Part shown: positions 49,992 through 58,435 of the stretch, one piece after another
Layout: the number at the start of each line of letters is the position of its first letter
Numbering within the stretch: the first letter of the stretch is position 1
Assembly: GCA_963702075.1 (NCBI GenBank)
Contig: OY969703.1
Location: forward strand, 2,108,001-2,172,000
From: VAYN01 sp963702075
GTDB taxonomy: Bacteria; Actinomycetota; Thermoleophilia; Solirubrobacterales; 70-9
Reading direction: 5' to 3'
DNA length: 64,000 nt
Program-made: the position numbers and the translations under genes
Notes under the pieces: generated by a model
Databases searched by the model: none
What the model was told of the DNA's origin: nothing
Seen by the model: only the letters and a program-made list of their open reading frames with translations

Positions 49992-50623
49992 GCGCCGCTC
50001 CCGCTCTCGATCGGCTCGCCGCCGAGGGCGAGGATCCCCATCCCCAGCCCGCGCTCGGGATCGACGATCAGGTCGACGGCCTCGTTGCGGGAGCGCACCC
50101 CGAGTTTCGAGAACGCGGAGGAGAGGTGGCTCTTGACGGTGCTCTCGGCGACGAAGAGCTGGCTGGCGATCTCGCTGTTCATGTAGCCCATCACGACCAG
50201 GCCGAGGATCTGCTTCTCACGGGCCGAGAGCGTCGCCGGTTCGACCTGCGGCGCGTGGCGGCGCGGCACGCAGATCTGGCCCGCCCGCACCGCTTCGATG
50301 CAGACGCCGAGGGTGGCGGAGAGGTGCTCCTCCAGGACGATGCCGTTGACGCCGGCCGCGAGGGCGCCCCGCAGCTCGCCGGGCCGCACCTCGGCGCAGA
50401 CGAGGACGACCGGCGCCTCGGGCTGGGCCGCGTGCAGCGCCGGCAGCTCCTCGGCGACGGCGGTTGCGACCTTGCCGTCGGCGCAGAGCAGCATCGCGTC
50501 CGGCCGCTCGATACCGCTCAGTTCGGCGGCCGAGTCGAAGAGCTCGAACTCGAAGCCGCGCTCCTCGAGCACCGTCGCGACCCGCTCGGAGGCACCGCCG
50601 GCGAGCAGCGCCGCACGAGTCAT
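49988..50623 (-). CDS. LuxR/NarL-type regulator with degenerate receiver
   Basis: A 211-residue protein (ATG 50623; an 18-residue longer form is possible). The C-terminal HTH reads TLSAREKQILGLVVMGYMNS, EIASQLFVAESTVKSHLSSA, FSKLGVRSRNEAVDL, a standard LuxR domain. The N-terminal receiver-like part lacks the acidic cluster and has AMLLCADGK where the phospho-acceptor Asp is expected, so it is probably not phosphorylated in the normal way. It sits between the lasso precursor and the glycosylphosphotransferase gene and overlaps the latter. Confidence 0.85.
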   Translation of the reverse strand: MTRAALLAGGASERVATVLEERGFEFELFDSAAELSGIERPDAMLLCADGKVATAVAEELPALHAAQPEAPVVLVCAEVRPGELRGALAAGVNGIVLEEHLSATLGVCIEAVRAGQICVPRRHAPQVEPATLSAREKQILGLVVMGYMNSEIASQLFVAESTVKSHLSSAFSKLGVRSRNEAVDLIVDPERGLGMGILALGGEPIESGSGA

Positions 50624-50759
50624 TCCGCCCTCCCCCGGCACCGTTTCCGAACCCTTTGCCTCCCGCTGCAGACTCATGTCAAATCAACGGTGGGACGAGG
50701 GCCGGACTTCCGCTTGGTTATGGGAAATTTCGGGGTTTTCTCACCCCCAAAACGACAAC

Positions 50760-50785
50760 GGCCGACAGCCCGAAAGCTGTCGGCC
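50760..50785 (-). terminator. Hairpin downstream of the lasso precursor gene
   Basis: A perfect 10-bp stem, GGCCGACAGC and GCTGTCGGCC, encloses a 6-nt loop. On the minus strand it is followed by GTTGTCGTTTT, a weak T-run. It would end or attenuate transcription after the precursor gene and before the regulator gene. Confidence 0.55.
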
Positions 50786-50851
50786 TAGAAGCGACCCTCC
50801 CTCGCCTCTCCGGGCGAGAAAAAAAGTCTTTTCAGTTGTCTTACTGCGTGC

Positions 50852-51022
50852 TTACGGGTTCGATTTGCAGCCCGCAGCCGGGTTGCTCGGACCCGCGGTG
50901 TAACCGCCCGGAAGCGTGCCCGGGTAGCCGGCGTCGCCGCCACTCCCACCGAGGCAGGCAGCCGTGAGCTCCTGCAGATCGCCGTAATCGACAACCTGGG
51001 GCGCCTCGTAGGTCTTATCCAT
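50852..51022 (-). CDS. Lasso peptide precursor
   Basis: A 56-residue precursor starting at ATG 51022, with Shine-Dalgarno AAGGAG. The leader, MDKTYEAPQVVDYGDLQELT plus Ala21, has the lasso recognition pattern Tyr-x2-Pro (Tyr5, Pro8), a conserved Gly14/Leu16 and Thr20 at position -2. The predicted core is residues 22-56: it starts ACLGGSGGD, placing Asp30 at core position 9 for a nine-member macrolactam with Ala22. The remaining 26 residues are Gly/Pro/Tyr-rich and end GCKSNP. Core Cys2 and Cys31 could form a disulfide. At 35 residues the core is well above the usual 15-25. Complete biosynthetic genes lie directly upstream. Confidence 0.9.
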   Translation of the reverse strand: MDKTYEAPQVVDYGDLQELTAACLGGSGGDAGYPGTLPGGYTAGPSNPAAGCKSNP

Positions 51023-51151
51023 TAGGTCGCTCCTTGCTTGCTTTCCAACTGGTTCATCACCAGGCCCCCTGCGATTTTCCAATGCGCCTGGGACTGGCAA
51101 AGAGCGTAGAGAGAAACCGGCTCGTTACAAGGTGGAAAAAGGTAGGAGTGG

Positions 51152-52804
51152 CTAGACGGAGCGGACCTCTACCCGCGGCGCGGAAAGGGGCAATTTTGGC
51201 TTCACAGAGCCATTTTTGCCGCCCAACGAGCGGAGCCAGACCTCCGCCGTCAGCAGCCTCCAGACCTGCCACATCCAACGAAACTCATCCCCGCTCTGTA
51301 CCGCCCTCGTACCGAAAAGTTCGGTCTCCATCCGCTGTCGGTCGACGTAGGCGCCGACCTCGGCCCCGGGGGCGGTGAGGATCTCCTTGATCGCGGCGCC
51401 GTCGGGGCCGCGCATCGCCGAGACGATGAGGGACTCGAACAGCGCCTTCTGCGGGCGCAGCCGCACGCTGTCGGGCAGCAGTCCCGCCATCGCCTCGCGC
51501 AGCACCGGCCGGCTGAAGCGGGGATCGAGCGTCTGCTCGGGCGGCTGGCGCAGGGAGAGCTCGACCAGGTCGAGGTCGAGCATCGGGTGGCGCGCCTCCA
51601 GACCGGCCATCGCCGCCCGCCGGCGCTGGTGCTCGAAGACCCCGGTCGACTCGATCCCGTAAGCGATCCCGTGGGCGGCGAACGCCCACCAGCGCGGGCC
51701 GTCGAGCCGCTTCCAGAGGTCTGGGTCGTCGCTGCGGCGGAGCCGGCGGCGAGTGGCGGGCGTGAGGTATCCGGGTGCGCCATCGTCCGCCCACGGCAGC
51801 GACCACCCGGCGGGCCGCGGCGGCATCGCCCCGGCAAGGGCCAGGTCGGCGATCATCGCCGCCTCGCGGCGGCGCCCGACATGCGGGCCCGAGCCCGGCA
51901 GCCGCCGCGCCAGTTGCAGCACGCGCCGCGGCCGCCCGCCGCGCAGCGCATCGGCCAGCAGGTAGGCGCGTGGGGCGAAAACCTCGTCGCCGCCGTCGCC
52001 GCCGAGCATCGTGCCGATGCCCCGCTCGGCCGCGGCGCGCATCAGCGGCAGCGTCCAGAAATCCCCCCAGCCGAGCAGCGGCGCTCGCCAGGTCGCGGTG
52101 TAGTCGAAGACGCTCGCCAGGAGGCCACCGGGGCGGACCTCGGCGACCAGGCCGCTAAGGCCGAGCGTCTCTCGCAGCCCGGCGATCAGCTCCCCCTCGT
52201 CGGCCTGCGGATGCTCGGGAAAGGTGCCCGAGCAAGCGCTGAGCGCATCGGCACCCACGGCGGCGATCGAGGCCGAGTCGAGCCCGCCGCTCAGTAGCAC
52301 CCCCGACCCCGCCTTCGGATCGAGGCGCCGCTCCACCGCGGCCCGCAGCCCTTCCCGCACCCGCTCCCCCCACTCGCCGGGCGAGAGATCGAGCGGCTCT
52401 TGGAAGCGCGGCTCCCAGTAGCGCACGCGCCTGACGCCGTCAGGTCCAAGACGCAGCTTCTCCCCCGGCCCCAGCCGTTCGACCCCTTCGTAGACGGTCC
52501 TGGTCCCGGGCCGCGTGCTGAGCGCGATCCAGTGCGCCACCCCGTCCGGGTCCGGCCCCGGCGTCGAGGGCAACAGCTCCAACAGATCCCGCAGCTCCGA
52601 AGCAAAGAAGAGCCGCTCGCCAACCTCAGCGAAAAAGAGCGGCCGAACTCCCAGCCGATCCCGAGCCAAGGACCCTTCCCCCCGCTCCGGATCCCACACC
52701 AGGCAGGTGTCGTCAATGGAAGCGCCGTCGAGACTCAGGCCCGTCGTCGGGTGGAAGCTGCCGGCCAGGCCCGCGCTTGCCGCTACTCGTTCAGCCGTGC
52801 CCAT
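51152..52804 (-). CDS. Lasso peptide macrolactam synthetase (cyclase, asparagine-synthetase-like)
   Basis: A 550-residue protein. The N-terminal glutaminase-like domain (ARDRLGVRPLFFAEVGERLF) lacks an initial catalytic cysteine, as is normal for lasso cyclases. The synthetase domain has the ATP pyrophosphatase loop VLLSGGLDSASIAAVG, then GDGGDEVFAPRAYLL and LEARHPMLDLDLVEL. It adenylates the ring Asp and forms the isopeptide bond. Its 5' end overlaps the kinase-like gene by 22 nt; 129 nt separate it from the precursor gene. Confidence 0.93.
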   Translation of the reverse strand: MGTAERVAASAGLAGSFHPTTGLSLDGASIDDTCLVWDPERGEGSLARDRLGVRPLFFAEVGERLFFASELRDLLELLPSTPGPDPDGVAHWIALSTRPGTRTVYEGVERLGPGEKLRLGPDGVRRVRYWEPRFQEPLDLSPGEWGERVREGLRAAVERRLDPKAGSGVLLSGGLDSASIAAVGADALSACSGTFPEHPQADEGELIAGLRETLGLSGLVAEVRPGGLLASVFDYTATWRAPLLGWGDFWTLPLMRAAAERGIGTMLGGDGGDEVFAPRAYLLADALRGGRPRRVLQLARRLPGSGPHVGRRREAAMIADLALAGAMPPRPAGWSLPWADDGAPGYLTPATRRRLRRSDDPDLWKRLDGPRWWAFAAHGIAYGIESTGVFEHQRRRAAMAGLEARHPMLDLDLVELSLRQPPEQTLDPRFSRPVLREAMAGLLPDSVRLRPQKALFESLIVSAMRGPDGAAIKEILTAPGAEVGAYVDRQRMETELFGTRAVQSGDEFRWMWQVWRLLTAEVWLRSLGGKNGSVKPKLPLSAPRVEVRSV

Positions 52805-53712
52805 ATCGCTGCTGCCAGCTCGTCGGGGTTGGTTGCCGTGCCGAAGGTGACGCGCTCTACGCGGCGGGCGGCGAGGCGGGCGCAGACATCTAGTAGACCG
52901 GCCAGCCGCTCGGGCGAGGCGAGCAGGAGGTTGAAGGTCGAGGCGAGCAACTGGCGGGGGTCGCCCTCGGGCTCGAAGCTCGGCTCCTCCGGCCCCTCCC
53001 GTCGGCGGTCGAGGAGGAAGAGCGCGCTGAGCGGCACCGGCCCTGGCACCAGCACCGCTCGCGCGACCTGCTCCCTGGCGTTGACGGCGAGCACCCTCGC
53101 GTGCCCGTCCCCCTGCGTGCCGAGGCGCTCGGCCTCGGCAAGATCGATTCCGGAGATCGGCGCCCCCGGGTGCGCCAGCAGGCCGTCCCCCGCCCGCTCG
53201 ACGGCGACGACGTCGTCGGCCAGTAGCTCGGCGCCGCGCCGCTGCAGCGCCAGGGCCAGCGAGGTCTTGCCCGACCCCGACGACCCCGACAGCGCCACCC
53301 CTTCGCCCTCGACGACGACCGCGCCGGCGTGCAGTACCTCCAGCCCCTGCAGAGCCGCGGCGAAGGGCAAAACCTGGGCGACGAGGAGTCGTTGCCAGCC
53401 CTCGAAGCCTTCCTCGCCGGGAGCGCCTTGGACCTCGGTCCCCTCCCCGGAGAGGACGGTGTCGCCGTAGGCCGGACCGTGAAACCGGTAGCCGGGCTCG
53501 CCGGCTTCGATCTGGAAGATGACCGCGCCGTCGAGGCCCCGTTCGTCGGAGATCAGCTCCGCCACTCCCGGCCAGGCCGGCGCCTGCTCGCCGTAGACGA
53601 CCCGCAGCGGCCGCCCGGTCGCCGGCGGCTCCGTGCCCTCGCCCCGGTCCTGGAAGAACGGCAGCGGCGTATCGCTGTCGAGGTCGAGGCCGAAAGCGGT
53701 CACGCTCGCCAC
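52783..53712 (-). CDS. HPr-kinase-like protein 1 of the lasso cluster
   Basis: A 309-residue protein with an N-terminal beta-rich domain and a C-terminal HprK-like domain. The P-loop is VALSGSSGSGKTSLALALQR, followed by LLADDVVAVE, the HprK aspartate region. In Paenibacillus-type lasso clusters a homologue phosphorylates a serine near the precursor C-terminus; here the precursor has one such serine in KSNP. Operon: starts 3 nt after the B2 gene and overlaps the cyclase gene. A different substrate is possible. Confidence 0.82.
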   Translation of the reverse strand: MASVTAFGLDLDSDTPLPFFQDRGEGTEPPATGRPLRVVYGEQAPAWPGVAELISDERGLDGAVIFQIEAGEPGYRFHGPAYGDTVLSGEGTEVQGAPGEEGFEGWQRLLVAQVLPFAAALQGLEVLHAGAVVVEGEGVALSGSSGSGKTSLALALQRRGAELLADDVVAVERAGDGLLAHPGAPISGIDLAEAERLGTQGDGHARVLAVNAREQVARAVLVPGPVPLSALFLLDRRREGPEEPSFEPEGDPRQLLASTFNLLLASPERLAGLLDVCARLAARRVERVTFGTATNPDELAAAIWARLNE

Positions 53713-53715
53713 GGG

Positions 53716-54165
53716 CTAGAGCTCGACGAGGCGACCGAACGCATCGCCCTCGGGGTCGAGGACCGGAATCCCCTCGTGCTCGACCCAGGCGTGGGCGAGG
53801 AAGTCGGGCGCGGTGCGGGCCCCGATCACCAGCCGACCCGAGATCCCGCGACGGGAGAGCAGCTGGGTGAGGACCAGCGAGCGGCGCAGGCAGCGGGTGT
53901 CGCCGGGCAGGAAGGCGAGCGTGCGGACGACGATCCGCCCCAGCCGCGCTGCTTCCTCCAGTGCCTCCGGCCCCCCGCGCCCCGCCGCCGGCCGGCCGCC
54001 GCGCAGCCGGGCCACCGCCGTCTCGATCGGCACCTGGCGCAGCTCGCGCCGGGCGCGCGCATAGGCGACGACGACCTCGCCGATCAGCCGCGCTCGCCCC
54101 CGCAACCCCAGTGAGCGGCCGCGCGGCAGCGGCGCCGGCTCAGCCGCCACCCTGGCCGTTGTCAT
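53716..54165 (-). CDS. Lasso peptide B2 protein, transglutaminase-like leader peptidase
   Basis: A 149-residue protein of the transglutaminase-like (PF13471) B2 family. The catalytic triad is visible: Cys in GDTRCLRRSLVLTQLLSRRG, His in FLAHAWVEHEG and Asp in PVLDPEGDAF. It removes the leader peptide after delivery by the B1 protein. Its start overlaps the B1 gene by 26 nt, a common arrangement for these split peptidases. Confidence 0.93.
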   Translation of the reverse strand: MTTARVAAEPAPLPRGRSLGLRGRARLIGEVVVAYARARRELRQVPIETAVARLRGGRPAAGRGGPEALEEAARLGRIVVRTLAFLPGDTRCLRRSLVLTQLLSRRGISGRLVIGARTAPDFLAHAWVEHEGIPVLDPEGDAFGRLVEL

Positions 54166-54475
54166 CCGGACTCCCGTCCCGCTCGACCAGGCCGCGGTCG
54201 AGCAGGCTCTGGCAGAGGTCGCAGACGTCGGCCTCGACGGTGTCGACCGGGGCGTCGTACTCGGCCGCCACCGCGGCCGCCGCCTCGCGCACCGAGCCCG
54301 CCTCGGTCAGCGCCTGCAGCATCTTCCCGGCGCTCGGGTTGAGGCCGTGGTACTTGCCGGTCTGCAGATTGAGGACGACGGTCTCGGTCGGGAAGCTGCG
54401 GAAGACGACGCTCTGCGGCACCTTCACCTTCGCCTCCAGGAGCGAGTCCTCCGTTTGGGTGACGTCTTCGGTCAT
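54140..54475 (-). CDS. Lasso peptide B1 protein, PqqD-like leader recognition element
   Basis: A 111-residue PqqD-family winged helix. It shows the pattern VVFRSFPTETVVLNLQTGKY, then HGLNPSAGKMLQALTEAG, and a helical C-terminus with VCDLCQSLLDRGLVER. B1 binds the Tyr-x-x-Pro leader motif and presents the precursor to B2. The Gly-rich C-terminal tail (DDNGQGGG) is disordered. Confidence 0.92.
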   Translation of the reverse strand: MTEDVTQTEDSLLEAKVKVPQSVVFRSFPTETVVLNLQTGKYHGLNPSAGKMLQALTEAGSVREAAAAVAAEYDAPVDTVEADVCDLCQSLLDRGLVERDGSPDDNGQGGG

Positions 54476-54484
54476 CGGCTCCTC

Positions 54485-55294
54485 TCAGTACTCGATGATC
54501 GTGCCGCGGCGCTGGCCCAGCCGGATCGCGCGGTAGAGGGCGTACAGGGCAAGCGGCACCAGCACCTCGGCGAAGCCGACGATCTTCACCAGCGCCAGGC
54601 CGACTGACGTTTCCATCGGCGCGTCGACGAGCAGGTGGCGCAGCAGTTCGGTCGCCGGGGTGAACGGCTGCACTTCCGCCGCGAACTGCGCCCAGCCGGG
54701 CAGCAGGGCGATCGGGAAGTAGAGACCGCCGACGATCGAGAGCAGGGCGATGATCCAGCTGGCGCCGACGTTGGCCTGTTTGGTCGCGATCGTCAGCGCC
54801 GTGAAGAAGAGCCCAAAGGGGAGGAAGGCGAGCAGGGCGAGGAACAGGGCCGGCAGCGCCAGCGGCACCGTCGACCAGTGCAGTTCCAGGCCGAAGATGA
54901 CCACCCCCAGCCCGAGCGTGACCGTCGAGAGCACGAAGGCATAGGTGAGCGGGAAGATCGCCGTCGCGACAGCGCCACGGACGCCGCCGAAGGGCGAGAG
55001 CAGCAGCCGTTCGAAGGTCCCGGCGACGAGCTCCTGGCGGATCGTTTCCGAGACCGCGAAGCAGGAGTAGAGGACGCCGACCAGGGCGATCCCGACGACG
55101 ACGAAGCCGAAGTAGCGGTCCGGGGTGGTGAAGCCTTCGACCCGGATCAGCCGGGAGACGTAATAGAAGAGAGTCAGGCTGAAGACCGAGGTGAGGATCT
55201 GGCTGACCAGCCGCGTCCGGTAGGAGAGGAAGACGTGGAAGTCACGGCGGATCACCGCGTAGAAGGCGCTGAGGTTCTCGCCGAAGACGGTCAT
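54485..55294 (-). CDS. ABC-2-type transporter permease of the lasso cluster
   Basis: A 269-residue permease with six predicted membrane helices, including LVSQILTSVFSLTLFYYVSR and the ABC-2 core motif ELVAGTFERLLLSPFGGVRG, then IALLSIVGGLYFPIALLPGW. Together with the ATPase at 55291-56010, whose stop overlaps its ATG by 4 nt, it would export the mature peptide and confer immunity. Confidence 0.87.
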   Translation of the reverse strand: MTVFGENLSAFYAVIRRDFHVFLSYRTRLVSQILTSVFSLTLFYYVSRLIRVEGFTTPDRYFGFVVVGIALVGVLYSCFAVSETIRQELVAGTFERLLLSPFGGVRGAVATAIFPLTYAFVLSTVTLGLGVVIFGLELHWSTVPLALPALFLALLAFLPFGLFFTALTIATKQANVGASWIIALLSIVGGLYFPIALLPGWAQFAAEVQPFTPATELLRHLLVDAPMETSVGLALVKIVGFAEVLVPLALYALYRAIRLGQRRGTIIEY

Positions 55295-56010
55295 GCCGGC
55301 ACCAGCCTGCCCTCGTCGAGCATGTAGGTGCGATCGAACTCGTAATCCAGGTACTCGCCCGCCGGCGAGCACCAGAGCAGCGCCCCGCCCTTGTCGAGCA
55401 GGCGCTCGATCGCCCCGAAGAGAATCTCCGCCCCCTCGCCGTCGAGGCTGGTCAGCGGCTCGTCGAGGAGGACGACGTCGGGATGCGGCATGAAGGTCAT
55501 CGCGATCCGCAACCGCTGGCGCTGACCCATCGACATCCGGTCGACGCGGCGGTCGGCGAGCTCGCGCAGGTCGAAGACCTCGATCGCCTCTTCCACCCGC
55601 GCCCCCACCTGCCGCCGCGGCACCATCGCGATCCGCGCCCAGAAGTCGAGCTGGCGGCGGACCGAGAGGCGGGCGTAGAGGCCGCGGTCGCCGGCGGGCA
55701 GAAAGGAGACCAGCCGCTGGTAGTGCTCGGGGTGCTCGACGGCGCTCGTGCCCCAGACCGTCGCCTGGCCGCGGTCGGGATCGATCAGCCCGGCGGCGAT
55801 CCGCATCAAGGTGGTCTTTCCCACCCCGTTGCGGCCGGCGATTCGAACCCGGTCGCCGATGTCGAGGTCGAGGTCGACACGGTTGAGGACGGGGACGCGC
55901 CCCTTGTCCCAGGCTTTGCTGACGCCGCGCAGCGAGAGCGGCATCGGCTCCGCGCGCCGGGGCGCGGGCGCTGCGATCTCGAGATCGCTCTTGGTGAGGA
56001 CGCCGCTCAT
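55291..56010 (-). CDS. ABC transporter ATP-binding protein of the lasso cluster
   Basis: A 239-residue ATPase. Walker A is IAGRNGVGKTTLMRIAAG, the signature is RMSMGQRQRLRIAMTF (MSMGQ in place of LSGGQ), and Walker B is VVLLDEPLTSLDGEGAE. It overlaps both the upstream kinase-like gene and the downstream permease gene by 4 nt. It energises export of the lasso peptide. Confidence 0.93.
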   Translation of the reverse strand: MSGVLTKSDLEIAAPAPRRAEPMPLSLRGVSKAWDKGRVPVLNRVDLDLDIGDRVRIAGRNGVGKTTLMRIAAGLIDPDRGQATVWGTSAVEHPEHYQRLVSFLPAGDRGLYARLSVRRQLDFWARIAMVPRRQVGARVEEAIEVFDLRELADRRVDRMSMGQRQRLRIAMTFMPHPDVVLLDEPLTSLDGEGAEILFGAIERLLDKGGALLWCSPAGEYLDYEFDRTYMLDEGRLVPA

Positions 56011-56936
56011 CGCCGCTCCCCCACCAGCGCCGGCGCCCCTACCGCTCGCTCAAGCGCCTCGGCGAACTCCTCGGCCGGCGCGGCGGCGCGGCCGCGCAGA
56101 TGGAGCAGCTTGCCGGCTTCGACGAGATCGGCGTAGAGCGCGAAGCGGCGGCCGTCGCGCCCCTCCTCGTCGGGCAGCCCGAGCATGAACGGCGCGAGGG
56201 TCAATGGCGATGCGGAGAGCTCCCGCGCCTCGACCGGACCCTCGCCCCGCTCGAGCAGAGCGACAGCGGCGACGGGCGCCGGCTCGCTCGCCGGCTCCCC
56301 GGCCACGGCCCAAAGCTTGCCGCCCACCTCACCGAGGACCTCGACCTCGAGCCCCTCCTGGCCACCGGCCTCGAGGCTCAGATGCGCTCCCCCGGGGAAG
56401 GCGAGCACCCCGTTGGCGCCGGAGCCGATGACGAGGACGTCGTCCCCGATCAACCCATGCCCTCGGCGGACCAGCTCCGCCGCCAGGGTCGACTTGCCGG
56501 CGCCGCTACCGCCGACGATCGCGACCACCCCGGCGGGCGTCTGCACCGCGGCGGCATGCAAGGCCTCGTAGCCGCGAGCGATCGCGACCACCGGCAGCAC
56601 CCGACTGAGCAGGACCCGTTGCCAGGAGAGCGAGCTCGGCTCGGCCGGCGCACAGAGAAGGCGCTCGGCGGCAGGGTCGAGCAGGTAACGCACCACGTCG
56701 GCGTAGCCGAACAGCAGGTCGCCGGCACGCCCCCAGCGGATCGTCAACTCGGCCCCGTCGCGCAGGGTCCCCCGCCAGCTCCCCGGCGTCGCCGCGCCGC
56801 TCCAGGCCGCCTCGAGCTCGTCCGCCGCCACCAGCTCCAGCGCCAGCTCCGGCAAGCCTGCCGCGGACTTCGGCAGCCCCGGCAACGACAGCTTCCCCTC
56901 GAGGTTGAGACCGAACGCTGATTGGTGAGTGGCCAC
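56007..56936 (-). CDS. HPr-kinase-like protein 2 of the lasso cluster
   Basis: A 309-residue protein of the same length and layout as kinase-like protein 1. The P-loop is VAIVGGSGAGKSTLAAELVR, followed by HGLIGDDVLVIGSG with the paired aspartates. It is the first gene of the minus-strand lasso operon. The two proteins have diverged outside the P-loop, so they may act on different residues, form a heteromer, or include one non-catalytic partner. Confidence 0.8.
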   Translation of the reverse strand: MATHQSAFGLNLEGKLSLPGLPKSAAGLPELALELVAADELEAAWSGAATPGSWRGTLRDGAELTIRWGRAGDLLFGYADVVRYLLDPAAERLLCAPAEPSSLSWQRVLLSRVLPVVAIARGYEALHAAAVQTPAGVVAIVGGSGAGKSTLAAELVRRGHGLIGDDVLVIGSGANGVLAFPGGAHLSLEAGGQEGLEVEVLGEVGGKLWAVAGEPASEPAPVAAVALLERGEGPVEARELSASPLTLAPFMLGLPDEEGRDGRRFALYADLVEAGKLLHLRGRAAAPAEEFAEALERAVGAPALVGERR

Positions 56937-57013
56937 GCTTGGATAACTCCCAACGCAAGGAACTTCTTGCGTTGAAAATCCGCCGAATTTCCTACTGCAG
57001 ACGCAGCGGAGTA

Positions 57014-57829
57014 CTAGGCGTGCTGCTTGTGGTGGTGCTTGCCCGCTCGCGTCGGGCCGCAGAGGCGGTAAGCGCGCTTGCGCTTGAGGCGGTGACCGAG
57101 GGCAGTCGTGACGTTGACGTTGACGACGAACTTGGGCTTGGTCAGTCGCCGCAGGTTGACGGTCGCGACGAACCCGTTCGTCTTTTTAACCAGCTTCGCC
57201 CGGCGCCGGATCTTGCCGCTGCGCAGGCGCACCTTCGCCTGCACGATCGGGTCGCCCGCGGGATTGCGCAGCCGCACCTTCAACTTCGGCCGGGTCAGGC
57301 AGAGGCCGTTCCCCGGCAGCAGGATGTACTTCGGCGCGTCGGCCGGATCGACCGAGGGCAACGGCGAGATTCGGGCCGAGTTGCTGCACCCGTAGGTGGC
57401 ACCGCTCGGACTCCCGCTCGGCGGAATCTTCGGCTGCGATTTGCTGCCGGGTTCGCTGAAGCAGACCTCGAGAGTCTTGGACCCGTCGCCGCCCGTGTTG
57501 ACGCGAAAGGCAGTCAGCCCGCGTTCTGGGTTCGGAACGCATTCAGAGGTTTCGAAGTACCACTGATGCAGCCCCCAGTAGGAACCGTCCGATTGCTGGC
57601 GGATTTCGCTCCAGACTTCCTCGCCGACCGGGTGGAAGCACTGGCTGAACTTGGTCGGCGCGACGATGACGCCGCGAAAGCTGCCGTTCGAGTTCGCTTC
57701 CACCGCGACCTTGCCGCCGTTGAACGACCAGACTCCTTCGATTGGCGAGTCCGCCTGCGCACTGGACACGATGCCCAGAAAAATCAGGGCGGCGGCGGTC
57801 AGCGAGAGCAATCCCTTGGGCAGCATCAT
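57014..57829 (-). CDS. Secreted hypothetical protein, lipocalin/DUF2147-like start with basic tail
   Basis: A 271-residue exported protein with signal peptide LLSLTAAALIFLGIVSSAQA. The mature N-terminus IEGVWSFNGGKVAVEANSNG and GSYWGLHQWYFETSEC resemble a small beta-barrel. The C-terminal 80 residues form a separate beta-sandwich-like part rich in Lys/Arg (KLKVRLRNPAGDP, then VRLRSGKIRRRAKLVKK). It has a His/Lys-rich end (GKHHHKQHA). It starts at either of two adjacent ATGs (57829, 57826). Function unknown. Confidence 0.65.
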   Translation of the reverse strand: MMLPKGLLSLTAAALIFLGIVSSAQADSPIEGVWSFNGGKVAVEANSNGSFRGVIVAPTKFSQCFHPVGEEVWSEIRQQSDGSYWGLHQWYFETSECVPNPERGLTAFRVNTGGDGSKTLEVCFSEPGSKSQPKIPPSGSPSGATYGCSNSARISPLPSVDPADAPKYILLPGNGLCLTRPKLKVRLRNPAGDPIVQAKVRLRSGKIRRRAKLVKKTNGFVATVNLRRLTKPKFVVNVNVTTALGHRLKRKRAYRLCGPTRAGKHHHKQHA

Positions 57830-57881
57830 CCCTGCAACGGCATTTGTCCTCGTCTTCTTCCGCGGGCGGTGGAGGTTTTCT

Positions 57882-58187
57882 CTAGAGACCGCGGTCGAGC
57901 TCGGCGAAATAGACGAAGACGGCGTGGTTGAGCAGCTGCTGGACATCGACCGCACGCACCGTCGCCTCGCGTTCGAGGCGCTCGGCCACCTCGGCGTCGA
58001 GCGGCACATCAAGCTCGACGAAAGGGCTCTCCAGGCGCTTCGGCAAGCGAAAACGCGGCGCCGGTTCCGCCTGCGATCCCAGCTTGCGGCTGTAGTAGCG
58101 CGCCGCGGACTCGATCCCGAAGCCAAGATCGGCGCCGAATCTGCTGGCGACGCAGAAGCAAGCGAACTCCCCTAGTGCGACCCTCAT
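57882..58187 (-). CDS. Small protein related to the one at 59032-59406
   Basis: A 101-residue protein starting at ATG 58187 (GAGAGG upstream). Its C-terminal half, VELDVPLDAEVAERLEREAT followed by VQQLLNHAVFVYFAELDRG, matches the pattern of the gene at 59032-59406, and its N-terminus has SAARYYSRKL where that protein has RAIRFYLEEG. The beta strand plus two helices resembles ribbon-helix-helix DNA-binding proteins. It is divergent from the ECF sigma gene. Confidence 0.65.
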   Translation of the reverse strand: MRVALGEFACFCVASRFGADLGFGIESAARYYSRKLGSQAEPAPRFRLPKRLESPFVELDVPLDAEVAERLEREATVRAVDVQQLLNHAVFVYFAELDRGL

Positions 58188-58302
58188 CCCTCTCCTCGAA
58201 AAGCCTCGGGACCCCCGTGAAAGGCCACGAGATCGATCAGTTCGCCGAGCATAGGCGGGGCGACCTTTAGCCCGGGAATGAGATTCGGACGAATTTTGGG
58301 GG

Positions 58303-58331
58303 TTGACTTCTGGACGTTTTGTCATTAAACA
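58303..58331 (+). promoter_or_regulatory. Candidate promoter of the ECF sigma factor gene
   Basis: TTGACT (58303-58308) and TAAACA (58326-58331) are separated by 17 nt in the 248-nt gap between the divergent small gene and the sigma factor gene. The rest of this gap shows no other clear element. Confidence 0.35.
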
Positions 58332-58435
58332 TCCCTCCCTAAGAGATCTCGACATCTTTCGGTGCAGGGGATCTCCGACCAGTTTTGGGAGAAATTCCGG
58401 CCTTGGGAAGAGGCTGGTTCACAAGGAGCAAGCTG

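Noticed and set aside
50795..50830. Hairpin CTCGCC...GGCGAG with adjacent poly-A/T as a terminator of the lasso precursor
   Set aside because: On the minus strand the T-run precedes the stem rather than following it, so it does not fit an intrinsic terminator for that gene; on the plus strand the run is A.
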